NCBI GenBank assembly: GCA_044359885.1
Contig: JBIKLI010000010.1
Location: 1-31,335, forward strand
DNA length: 31,335 nucleotides
Direction: 5' to 3'
From: CAIOSQ01 sp044359885
Lineage (GTDB): Bacteria; Pseudomonadota; Alphaproteobacteria; CACIAM-22H2
In this document: positions 21,911 through 28,531 of the stretch, piece after piece
How the letters are laid out: each line of letters opens with the position of its first letter
Position numbering within the stretch: the stretch's first letter is position 1
The notes under the pieces: model-generated
What the model was told of the DNA's origin: nothing
Seen by the model: only the letters and a program-made list of their open reading frames with translations
The model's database searches: none
Translations under genes and position numbers: made by a program

Positions 21911-23098
21911 ATGACGCAGGGCGAGGATCGGGCAGTGCCGGCGGCGGAAATCGCCTGGCTGCGCCGCGAGGGACTGGCCGGGCTGGTGCTGCGCGATGCG
22001 GCGCTGACGCTGTGCACCGCGGGGCTGTATCGCTTCTGGGGACGGGCGGCGTGGCGGCGCCATGTGTGGAGCCGCGTGGCCTTGCGCGGCGATCCGCTCG
22101 AATTTGCCGGCACCGGGCTGGACGGATTCAAGGGGTTCCTGCTGGGGCTTGCGCTGTTCGCGCCGCTGCTCGGCGCGATCGACCTGGCGGGCCGGTTCGC
22201 GGCGACGCGCGGTCTGGTGCCGCTGGTCCTGGCCAAGCTTGCCTACGCGGCGGCGCTGCTGACGATGCTGGGCGCCATGCGCTTCCTGCGGCTGCGCTAT
22301 CTGATCGCCGGGACGCGCTGGCGCGGCGTTTCGCCCGCGCTCGACGCGCGGCTCCTGGATTACGCGCGCGTCGTCGCGCCGCTGCAGGCGCTCAACGCCC
22401 TCGCGCTGTTCGCGCTCTCGCCCTGGGTCTGGCAGCGCCGCCACGCCTGGCTGATCGGGCGGCTGCGGCTGGGCGAGGCGCGCGGCGCCGGCACGCCCGA
22501 CTGGCGGCCGCTGGTGCTGCCTTGGGCCGGCGTGTGGGTTTCGGGGGCGGTGGCGCTCGCCTGCCTCGCGTCCTGGACCCTCGCGGCGGCGCAGCGCAGC
22601 GGCCGGGCACCGGCCGGGCTGCCGGTCCCGCCGGTCGTGGCGCCGGGCTGGGTCGCGGCGCTCGCCCTCGCGGCCGCGCTGGCCTGTCTTGCGGCCTATC
22701 GCATGGCGGCGTGGCGTACGCTGGCCGTGGCGCTGCGTCTGGGGCCGGCGCGCCTGTCGAGCCACGCGCGGCCCGGCTTCGCCGCCGGGCGCGCCCTGCT
22801 GGCGGTGCTGGTCTTCGCGGCCGTGCTGGCCGCCGGCCTTGCCTGTGCCGGCGCGCTGCTGATGCCGGTGCCGCGCGGCGTGCCGCAGATTCTCGGGGCG
22901 GCATGGGCGGTGCTGGGCGCGATCGTCGCCGTGGCGGCGCTGGCGCTGGCGCGCGACGCCTTCTTCCGGCCGTCCGCGATCGCGCATTTCGTGGCGACGC
23001 TCGAACTCCATGACGGCGCGGCGCTGGACGACATCGTCGCGCCGCCCGCATCGCCGGGCGCCGGGGGCTGGGGCCGGATCGATGTCGCCGCCGGATGA
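21911..23098 (+). CDS. DUF898/YjgN-family membrane protein
   Basis: A 395-residue polytopic inner-membrane protein. The N-terminal block 'DAALTLCTAGLYRFWGRAAWRRHVWSRVALRGDPLEFAGTGLDGFKGFLLGLALF' is the DUF898 (YjgN-like) signature. A second half contains further helices and 'LRYLIAGTRWRGVSPALDARLLDYARVVAPLQALNALALFALSPW'. About eight hydrophobic segments are visible. The start at 21911 has GGAGG nine bases upstream. An in-frame ATG at 21518 lies inside the divergent ATPase gene and is rejected. The 190-base gap behind it is divergent and shows no clear promoter. Family function is unknown. It overlaps an M48 peptidase gene downstream, a recurrent pairing. Confidence 0.88.
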   Translation: MTQGEDRAVPAAEIAWLRREGLAGLVLRDAALTLCTAGLYRFWGRAAWRRHVWSRVALRGDPLEFAGTGLDGFKGFLLGLALFAPLLGAIDLAGRFAATRGLVPLVLAKLAYAAALLTMLGAMRFLRLRYLIAGTRWRGVSPALDARLLDYARVVAPLQALNALALFALSPWVWQRRHAWLIGRLRLGEARGAGTPDWRPLVLPWAGVWVSGAVALACLASWTLAAAQRSGRAPAGLPVPPVVAPGWVAALALAAALACLAAYRMAAWRTLAVALRLGPARLSSHARPGFAAGRALLAVLVFAAVLAAGLACAGALLMPVPRGVPQILGAAWAVLGAIVAVAALALARDAFFRPSAIAHFVATLELHDGAALDDIVAPPASPGAGGWGRIDVAAG

Positions 23099-24215
23099 CG
23101 GCGGCGCGGATGCCGGCTGGCCGGTCCGTTTCCATGACGGCGCCGCGACGGCGTGGCGCCCGGGCGTGGCACGCCTCGAGGGCGACGTCCTGGTGGTCCG
23201 CTTCGGCGCCGACGCGCGCCGGGACTTTCCGGTCGCGGGCGTCGCGCTGCTCTGCGCGCCGTCGGGTGCCGCGCGCGGCATGCTGGTGCCCGATGGCGGG
23301 GGGGCCGCCCGCATCGTCTTCGCCGATCCAGGCCTTGCCGCGGCGCTGGTCGCGCACGCGGCGCATCGTCGCGGCCGTCGCGCGTCGGCGCGGCGCGCGG
23401 CCTGCCGTTCGCTTGCGATCGCGATCCCGGCGCTGGCGGCGCTCGCCGCCCTGTTCGTGGTCGTGCTGCCGCTGCTTGCCGGCGTCGTCGCCGCGATCCT
23501 GCCGGCCGAGACCGAGCGGCGGTTCGGTGCGGTCATGGCCCGGCATCTCGCCGCGTCGCTGGCGCGCGCGCCGGACGGTGCCGAGGCCTGCCGCGGCACG
23601 GCCGGACGTGCGGCGCTCGGCGCGATGTTCGAGCGCCTGGTGGCGGCGGCAGGCGATCTGCCGCATCCGCCCCTGCTGCATGTCGTCGACAGCGACCGGA
23701 CGAACGCCTACGCGCTGCCGGGCGGCCGGATCGTCCTGCTCGCCGGGCTGATCGACGCGGCCCGCTCGCCCGACGAGGTCGCGGGCGTGCTGGCCCATGA
23801 ACTGGCCCATGTCGCGCATCGCGATCCGGTGCGCGCCATGGTCCGCAGCGCCGCGCTGTCGGCGCTGGCCGGCATGCTGGCCGGCGATCCCGGGCTGGCC
23901 GCGGGGCTGGCGACGCTGGGTGTCCATCTTCTTGGCCTGTCGCATTCGCGCGACGCCGAGATGCGGGCCGACGCGCGCGCGACCGAGATCCTCGCGCGGG
24001 CCGGTCTCGCGACGGACGGTCTCGCGGATCTCTTCGCGCGGCTCGCGGCGCGCGCCGGGGGGGGCGCGGCGGTCCACGGCTATCTTTCGACCCATCCGCC
24101 CCTGCCGGCCCGCGCGCGGCGGGCCGCGCCGTCCGTGCCGTCCCAGGCGTCGCCGCCCGCGCTGGCGCCGGCCGACTGGCAGGCGCTGCGCCGCGACTGC
24201 GCGGCGGCGGGCTGA
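23082..24215 (+). CDS. M48-family zinc metalloprotease
   Basis: A 377-residue membrane-anchored peptidase. The zinc motif HELAH is at 239-243 within 'VAGVLAHELAHVAHRDP'. The third ligand is probably Glu293 in 'HSRDAEMRADARATEI', and 'YLSTHPPLPARARR' near residue 340 is the usual C-terminal marker of M48 peptidases. A strong hydrophobic segment at about 111-134 anchors the protein, and the N-terminal 100 residues form a separate cytosolic domain. The start at 23082 (MSPPDD) overlaps the DUF898 gene by 17 bases. An in-frame ATG at 23010 would overlap more and adds basic nonsense. Members act in membrane or outer-membrane protein quality control. The client here is unknown. Confidence 0.9.
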   Translation: MSPPDDGGADAGWPVRFHDGAATAWRPGVARLEGDVLVVRFGADARRDFPVAGVALLCAPSGAARGMLVPDGGGAARIVFADPGLAAALVAHAAHRRGRRASARRAACRSLAIAIPALAALAALFVVVLPLLAGVVAAILPAETERRFGAVMARHLAASLARAPDGAEACRGTAGRAALGAMFERLVAAAGDLPHPPLLHVVDSDRTNAYALPGGRIVLLAGLIDAARSPDEVAGVLAHELAHVAHRDPVRAMVRSAALSALAGMLAGDPGLAAGLATLGVHLLGLSHSRDAEMRADARATEILARAGLATDGLADLFARLAARAGGGAAVHGYLSTHPPLPARARRAAPSVPSQASPPALAPADWQALRRDCAAAG

Positions 24216-24243
24216 GGGTCCCGGGCGAGACCTTTCCGCCGCC

Positions 24244-25992
24244 TCAGGTGCGGGCGCGCTTGCGGCAGACGGCGATGAAATAGCCGTTGTGCCATTCGGA
24301 GGTTTCGAACAGCGGCCCGCGCGGGACCCCGCCATTCTGGGTCGTCCTGATCTCGATGGCGAACAGGGTTTCGATCCCGCCGTCGCGCAGCGCGCGTGTC
24401 GTGCCGGCCCGCACCGGCGCCCAGTTCCAGTCGTCGACGACCAGCACGAATTCGTCCTCCAGCGCAGGCATCGCCATGACGATGCCGTCGACATGATCCT
24501 GTTCGCCGTGGGGGCCGTCGAAGAGATAGATGTCGAAGCGCCCGATCGACGCGAAATCGACCTTGCGGAAATCCCGTTCCAGATGGGCGATCCGGGTCGA
24601 GGGACCCGTCACCGCGGCGACATTTGCCAGAAACCGGTCGCGAGGTCCGCCGAATTCGGACCAGTTGTCGATGCACAGCGCGTCGACGGCGTTGCCGAAG
24701 GCCGCGGCGCAGACGGTCGACCCGGTCCAGGATCCGACCTCCAGATACCGCGCGCCCGGCATGCCTTCGACCAGCCGGTTGACCAGATAGCGGTATTTCG
24801 TTCCCGACATCCCGCGCAGCGCGACCACCCAGGGCGGCAGCTTGTGGTCGAGGGCCATGGCCTGGAAGAACGCGCGGTTCAGGACCGCCGCCAGGGCGCT
24901 CTTCGCCGGATCGCCGTGCATCACGTATTGCGTCTGGTCGGGCGGGCCGCCGGCCGGCGCCGGCGCGACGCCGGCCGCGGCGCTGCCGGGCCTGACCGCC
25001 AGCCGGACGTCCTGCGTCACCCGGGACAGGAAGACGGGTTCGGGATTCTCGCGGAAATACTGGTCGACGGCGATCCGCGCGCCCTGGAAGCAGCCATAGT
25101 CGTCGATGATCAGCATGCCCCCGGGCGAGACCAGCGGATAGAGGTGGACCAGCTCGTGATGGGTCGAGGCGTAGAAATCAGTGTCCAGGCGCAGCAGCGC
25201 GATGCGCTCGGGCCTGACGCCGGGGATGGTCTGCTCGACCATTCCCTTCACGAAGACGAAGTTCTCGCGCGGATATCCCGAGGAGAAGACGACCTCCTGG
25301 ACTGTTTCCACGGTGCCGCCGAAACCCCAGTTGATCCCCTCGGGGTTGACCGACTTCATGGCCTCCCATTCGCCGATCGCCGCAACCCCCTTCCAGTCGC
25401 GGTCGAGATCGCCGGGACGCGGCATGCCCTCGAACGTGTCGTAGAGATAGATCTTGCGCGTCGTGTCGCCGAAATGCTTCAGCGCCAGCGCCATCAGCAG
25501 GACCGACCCGCCGTTCCACACGCCGCATTCGACGAGATCGCCGGGGATCCCGTGCTTCACGATATGCCCGATCGCCCGGTACAGCTCCCATGGCGGTTCG
25601 GCGCCGGTGAGCATGGTGATGGTGTGCTTCTGGACCCGGCCGATGATCTCGATGAAGAAGGGATCGTCGATGTCGCGATATTCCATTTGCCGGCCGCCGA
25701 TGTCGATCTTCAGCCACTCCGCGGGCGGCGGCAGCGGCGGCAGACCGGGTTCGTGCCGGCCGAGTTGTTCCAGCGCGGCGGCGAGCCGCGCATGGATTTC
25801 GGCGGAGCAGCGGATCTCTGTCCGCCGGTGGGCGCTCCATTCCCGGTACAGCATCGCGGCCACCGGGTGGTTCGCCGCGGCGACCAGGGTTTCCAGGAGT
25901 TCGGCCAGGGTCTCGAACGGCAGCTCGCCGGCCCTGGTCCTGAGGACGATATCCTGGAAAAAGGCGACGGTATCGGTGTCGGCGCGCGTCAT
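24244..25992 (-). CDS. tandem methyltransferase: TylF-type domain plus second class I SAM-dependent domain
   Basis: 582 residues. Residues 1-100 are helical and unassigned. About 103-330 is a TylF/macrocin-O-methyltransferase domain. It has the SAM loop 'VECGVWNGG' (154-162), Asp270 in 'LDTDFYAST', the Asp297-Asp298 metal pair in 'IIDDYG' and 'LYPLVSPGG' between them. A Pro/Ala/Gly linker covers about 334-353. About 388-580 is a second Rossmann methyltransferase with 'YLEVGSWTGST' (416-426), 'FDGPHGEQDH' (491-500) and 'VVDDWNW' (518-524). TylF enzymes O-methylate sugars in secondary metabolites, and relatives act in glycan synthesis. The second domain resembles methyltransferases found in polysaccharide loci. 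The gene has its own promoter and no glycan genes beside it. The substrate is unknown. Confidence 0.85.
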   Translation of the reverse strand: MTRADTDTVAFFQDIVLRTRAGELPFETLAELLETLVAAANHPVAAMLYREWSAHRRTEIRCSAEIHARLAAALEQLGRHEPGLPPLPPPAEWLKIDIGGRQMEYRDIDDPFFIEIIGRVQKHTITMLTGAEPPWELYRAIGHIVKHGIPGDLVECGVWNGGSVLLMALALKHFGDTTRKIYLYDTFEGMPRPGDLDRDWKGVAAIGEWEAMKSVNPEGINWGFGGTVETVQEVVFSSGYPRENFVFVKGMVEQTIPGVRPERIALLRLDTDFYASTHHELVHLYPLVSPGGMLIIDDYGCFQGARIAVDQYFRENPEPVFLSRVTQDVRLAVRPGSAAAGVAPAPAGGPPDQTQYVMHGDPAKSALAAVLNRAFFQAMALDHKLPPWVVALRGMSGTKYRYLVNRLVEGMPGARYLEVGSWTGSTVCAAAFGNAVDALCIDNWSEFGGPRDRFLANVAAVTGPSTRIAHLERDFRKVDFASIGRFDIYLFDGPHGEQDHVDGIVMAMPALEDEFVLVVDDWNWAPVRAGTTRALRDGGIETLFAIEIRTTQNGGVPRGPLFETSEWHNGYFIAVCRKRART

Positions 25993-26032
25993 CTTCGGGC
26001 GATTCCTGGCAGCGGGAATGACGACATGACGA

Positions 26033-26061
26033 ATCTAGCTTGCGTCGGCGAGAGGCGTCAA
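26033..26061 (-). promoter_or_regulatory. promoter of the tandem methyltransferase gene
   Basis: On the minus strand TTGACG (26056-26061) and CTAGAT (26033-26038) are separated by 17 bases. They lie about 40 bases upstream of the ATG at 25992, which itself has AGGA 11 bases before it. This is one of the best-matched promoters in the window and makes the gene an independent unit. Confidence 0.6.
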
Positions 26062-26063
26062 AA

Positions 26064-26075
26064 ACCGCGCCCGGT
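26064..26075 (-). terminator. weak candidate terminator after rsmD
   Basis: On the minus strand a four-base stem (ACCG/CGGT) with a GGCG loop is followed by a run of T. It begins six bases after the rsmD stop and abuts the -35 of the next gene. The stem is short, so this may be only part of the promoter's A/T-rich upstream region. Confidence 0.25.
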
Positions 26076-26081
26076 CCGATG

Positions 26082-26651
26082 TCAGCCCGGCCGCGCGACC
26101 CGCAGGATCGCGACGCGCGCGCGGCCGTGGCGGCGGGAATCCAGCGCCGCATAGCCCGGCGGCGCGTCGAAATCGTCGCCGTCGCCGGTCTCGGCCACGA
26201 CCAGCGCGTCCGCGGCGAGCCAGCCCCGGTCGCGCAGCGCCGCGAGGCTGCGCGCGGCGAGATCGGTGCCGTAGGGCGGATCGAGGAAGGCCAGCGTCGC
26301 CGGCTCCGCCGCCGGTCCCAGCCGCGTGGCGTCGCCCAGAACGAACCGCGCGTTCGCCGTCTCGCGCGCGCGGCGGACATTGCGTTCGGTCAGCGCCAGC
26401 GCCACCGGGTCGTTGTCGAGGAAGACCGCGCGCGCCGCGCCGCGCGACAGCGCCTCGATGCCCAGCGCGCCCGAGCCGCAGAACAGGTCGAGGACGATCG
26501 CCCCGCGCAGCGGCGAGGCGGCCCCGATGCCGAAGCGATGCTCGAGCACGTCGAACAGGGCCTGGCGCACGCGGTCCGCGGTCGGGCGGATGCGCCGGTC
26601 GGCGGGCGTCTCGAGCACGAGGCCGCGATGCCGGCCGGCGACGATGCGCAT
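26082..26651 (-). CDS. rsmD: 16S rRNA (guanine(966)-N(2))-methyltransferase
   Basis: A 189-residue cytosolic methyltransferase for m2G966. It begins 'MRIVAGRHRGLVLETPADRRIRPTADRVRQALFDVL', the standard RsmD opening. The SAM loop is 'VLDLFCGSGALGIEALSRGA' (near 50-70). The catalytic motif is 'LAFLDPPYG' (DPPY near 120-125). GGAG lies nine bases before the ATG. It sits 15 bases downstream of the pseudouridine synthase gene, and the rluB-rsmD pair is common in alphaproteobacteria. Confidence 0.96.
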   Translation of the reverse strand: MRIVAGRHRGLVLETPADRRIRPTADRVRQALFDVLEHRFGIGAASPLRGAIVLDLFCGSGALGIEALSRGAARAVFLDNDPVALALTERNVRRARETANARFVLGDATRLGPAAEPATLAFLDPPYGTDLAARSLAALRDRGWLAADALVVAETGDGDDFDAPPGYAALDSRRHGRARVAILRVARPG

Positions 26652-26666
26652 GGCGCGCCGCTCCGC

Positions 26667-27422
26667 TCAGCGCCGCGGCGGCGGCTTGCCGAAATCGCCG
26701 CCCACCATCTCGCGCAGCACCTTCGCCGGAACCTCCTCGATCGCGCCGGGAGCGAGCTGGCCCAGCTGGAACGCGCCATAGGCGACGCGGATCAGCCGGT
26801 TGACCTGCAGCCCGAGCCGCTCGAGGACGCGGCGGATCTCGCGGTTCTTGCCTTCGCGCAGGCTCATCGTCAGCCAGATATTGTCGCCCTGGCGGCGGTC
26901 GATCGTGGTCTCGATCCGGCCGTAGCGAACCCCGTCGATCTCGATCCCCGCCGCCAGCCGCGCGATCGCGGCCTCGTCGGGCGGCATGCCGAAGGCGCGC
27001 ACGCGATAGCGCCGGATCCAGGCGGTCGCCGGCAGTTCCAGATGGCGCTTGAGCCCGCCATCGTTGGTCAGCAGCAGCAGGCCTTCGGAATTCCAGTCCA
27101 GCCGGCCGACCGGCATCAGCCGCGGCAGGCCGGGCGGCAGCGCGTCGTAGATCGTGGGCCGGCCTTCGGGATCGCGCGCGGCGGTGATGCAGCGGTCCGG
27201 CTTGTAGAACCGGAACAGCCGGGCGCGCTCGGGCGCGGCCAGCGGCACGCCGTCGATGGCGACGACGTCCTCAGCGGTCACGTTGCGGGCCGGACTGTCG
27301 ATGGTCGCGCCGTTGACGGCGACGCGGCCGGCGGCGATCAGCCGCTCGGCGTCGCGCCGCGAGGCGGCGCCGGCGCGTGCGATCACCTTGGCGATGCGCT
27401 CGCCGGGAAAGCTTTCGGTCAT
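26667..27422 (-). CDS. rluB: 23S rRNA pseudouridine synthase, RluB/RsuA family
   Basis: A 251-residue RNA-modifying enzyme. The N-terminal S4 RNA-binding domain covers about 5-65 ('RIAKVIARAGAASRRDAERLIAAGRVAVNG'). The catalytic domain includes 'LMPVGRLDWNSEGLLLLTNDGGLKRHL', whose Asp in GRLD is the nucleophile. 'LREGKNREIRRVLERLGLQVNRLIRVAYG' is the family's C-terminal signature. The start at 27422 opens 'MTESFPGERIAKV'. The in-frame ATG at 28310 runs antisense through hemC and is rejected. RluB (U2605) is the most likely member, but RluE/RsuA specificity cannot be excluded by reading alone. Confidence 0.92.
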   Translation of the reverse strand: MTESFPGERIAKVIARAGAASRRDAERLIAAGRVAVNGATIDSPARNVTAEDVVAIDGVPLAAPERARLFRFYKPDRCITAARDPEGRPTIYDALPPGLPRLMPVGRLDWNSEGLLLLTNDGGLKRHLELPATAWIRRYRVRAFGMPPDEAAIARLAAGIEIDGVRYGRIETTIDRRQGDNIWLTMSLREGKNREIRRVLERLGLQVNRLIRVAYGAFQLGQLAPGAIEEVPAKVLREMVGGDFGKPPPRR

Positions 27423-27520
27423 GGGGCGGGGTTTAGCAGAGGCGGTGCCTGCCAGGGGAGGAAGAACGCGCGGCGCGGGCGGGCATCGGGCGTCGTCCGG
27501 GCCGTTGCGCCTGTGAACCG

Positions 27521-27550
27521 GGTGTCTGACCCCAAGCGGGGTCAGACCCC
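27521..27550. repeat. REP-like palindrome between rluB and hemC
   Basis: A perfect 10-bp inverted repeat GTCTGACCCC / GGGGTCAGAC (27524-27533 and 27538-27547) with an AAGC loop. It is flanked by GG and CC that extend the stem past one T-C mismatch. It lies in the middle of a 165-base gap between divergent genes, so it is not placed as a terminator. The GTCAGACCCC core resembles dispersed REP-type palindromes associated with RAYT transposases in many genomes. That link is inference. Confidence 0.55.
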
Positions 27551-27587
27551 AGTGGCGATGGCGCGCGGGCCCTGATAAACGACTGCC

Positions 27588-28523
27588 ATGACCATACCTC
27601 GCTTCCGGCTCGGGACGCGCGGCTCGGCTCTGGCTCTGACCCAGACCGGACTGGTGCGTGACGCCCTGGCCGCCGCCTGGCCGGACCTTGCCGCGCCTGG
27701 CGCCATCGAGACCGTCGTGATCCGGACCACCGGCGACCGTGTCCAGGACCGGCCGCTGGCGGCGATCGGCGGCAAGGGCCTGTTCACCAAGGAGCTGGAA
27801 GAGGCGCTGGACGCCGGCGCCATCGACGCCGCGGTGCATTCGGTCAAGGACCTGCCGACCGCCCTGCCCGCCCCCTTCGCGCTGGCGGCGACCCTGCCGC
27901 GCGAGACGCCATTCGATGCGCTGATCGCCCGCACGCCCGTGCCGGGGCTGGCCCAGCTGCCCCAGGGTGCGCGGGTCGGTACCTCGGCGCTGCGTCGCCA
28001 GGCGCAGCTTCTGGCCCATCGTCCCGACCTGCAGGTGGGCATGCTGCGCGGCAACGTCGACACGCGGCTGAACAAGCTTGCGGAAGGCGGCTTCGATGCG
28101 ATCCTGCTGGCCGCCGCGGGGTTGAACCGGCTCGGCCTCTCCGATCGCATCACCTGCCTGCTCGGTCCCGACGAGATGCTGCCCGCGGTCGGTCAGGGGG
28201 CGGTCGGCTGCGAGATCCGGGCCGCGGACAGCCGGGCGCGACGCTATCTGGAGGCGATCGACCACGCGCCGACCCATGACGCCGTCCGCGCCGAACGCGC
28301 GATGCTGCACCAGCTCGAAGGCAGCTGCCGGACCCCGATCGCGGGCCTCGCCCAGGCGGCGGCGGGGGCGCTGACGCTGACCGGCTTCGTCGCGACGCCC
28401 GATGGCCGGCAGGGCTGGCGCATGAGCCTGTCCGCCCCGGTGCAGGATGGCGAGGCGCTGGGACGCGAGGTCGGACTGGGGATCCTGCGCCTGGCCGGCG
28501 ACGACTTCCCGCGCCTGGCGTAA
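27588..28523 (+). CDS. hemC: hydroxymethylbilane synthase (porphobilinogen deaminase)
   Basis: A 311-residue cytosolic enzyme that polymerises four porphobilinogens to hydroxymethylbilane. Typical blocks are 'RLGTRGSALALTQTG' at the N-terminus, 'IGGKGLFTKELEEALDAGAIDAAVHSVKDLPT' (near 65-95) and 'GTSALRRQAQLLAHRPDLQV'. The dipyrromethane cofactor attaches to Cys247 in 'LEGSCRTPIAG'. No Shine-Dalgarno is visible before the ATG. A TGATAA sequence 10 bases upstream could be a -10, giving a very short or leaderless message, but no -35 supports it. First gene of the heme unit hemC-hemD/mic60-hemY. Confidence 0.97.
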   Translation: MTIPRFRLGTRGSALALTQTGLVRDALAAAWPDLAAPGAIETVVIRTTGDRVQDRPLAAIGGKGLFTKELEEALDAGAIDAAVHSVKDLPTALPAPFALAATLPRETPFDALIARTPVPGLAQLPQGARVGTSALRRQAQLLAHRPDLQVGMLRGNVDTRLNKLAEGGFDAILLAAAGLNRLGLSDRITCLLGPDEMLPAVGQGAVGCEIRAADSRARRYLEAIDHAPTHDAVRAERAMLHQLEGSCRTPIAGLAQAAAGALTLTGFVATPDGRQGWRMSLSAPVQDGEALGREVGLGILRLAGDDFPRLA

Positions 28524-28531
28524 GGGCGGCG

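Noticed and set aside
22392..24494. 700-codon minus-strand frame opposite the DUF898 and M48 genes
   Set aside because: Arginine-rich low-complexity translation that crosses gene boundaries. The M48 zinc motif on the plus strand is decisive for the real coding strand.
27558..27575. Tiny upstream open frame (five codons) before hemC
   Set aside because: It starts with ATG in frame but has no Shine-Dalgarno, and a leader peptide cannot be supported from one sequence.
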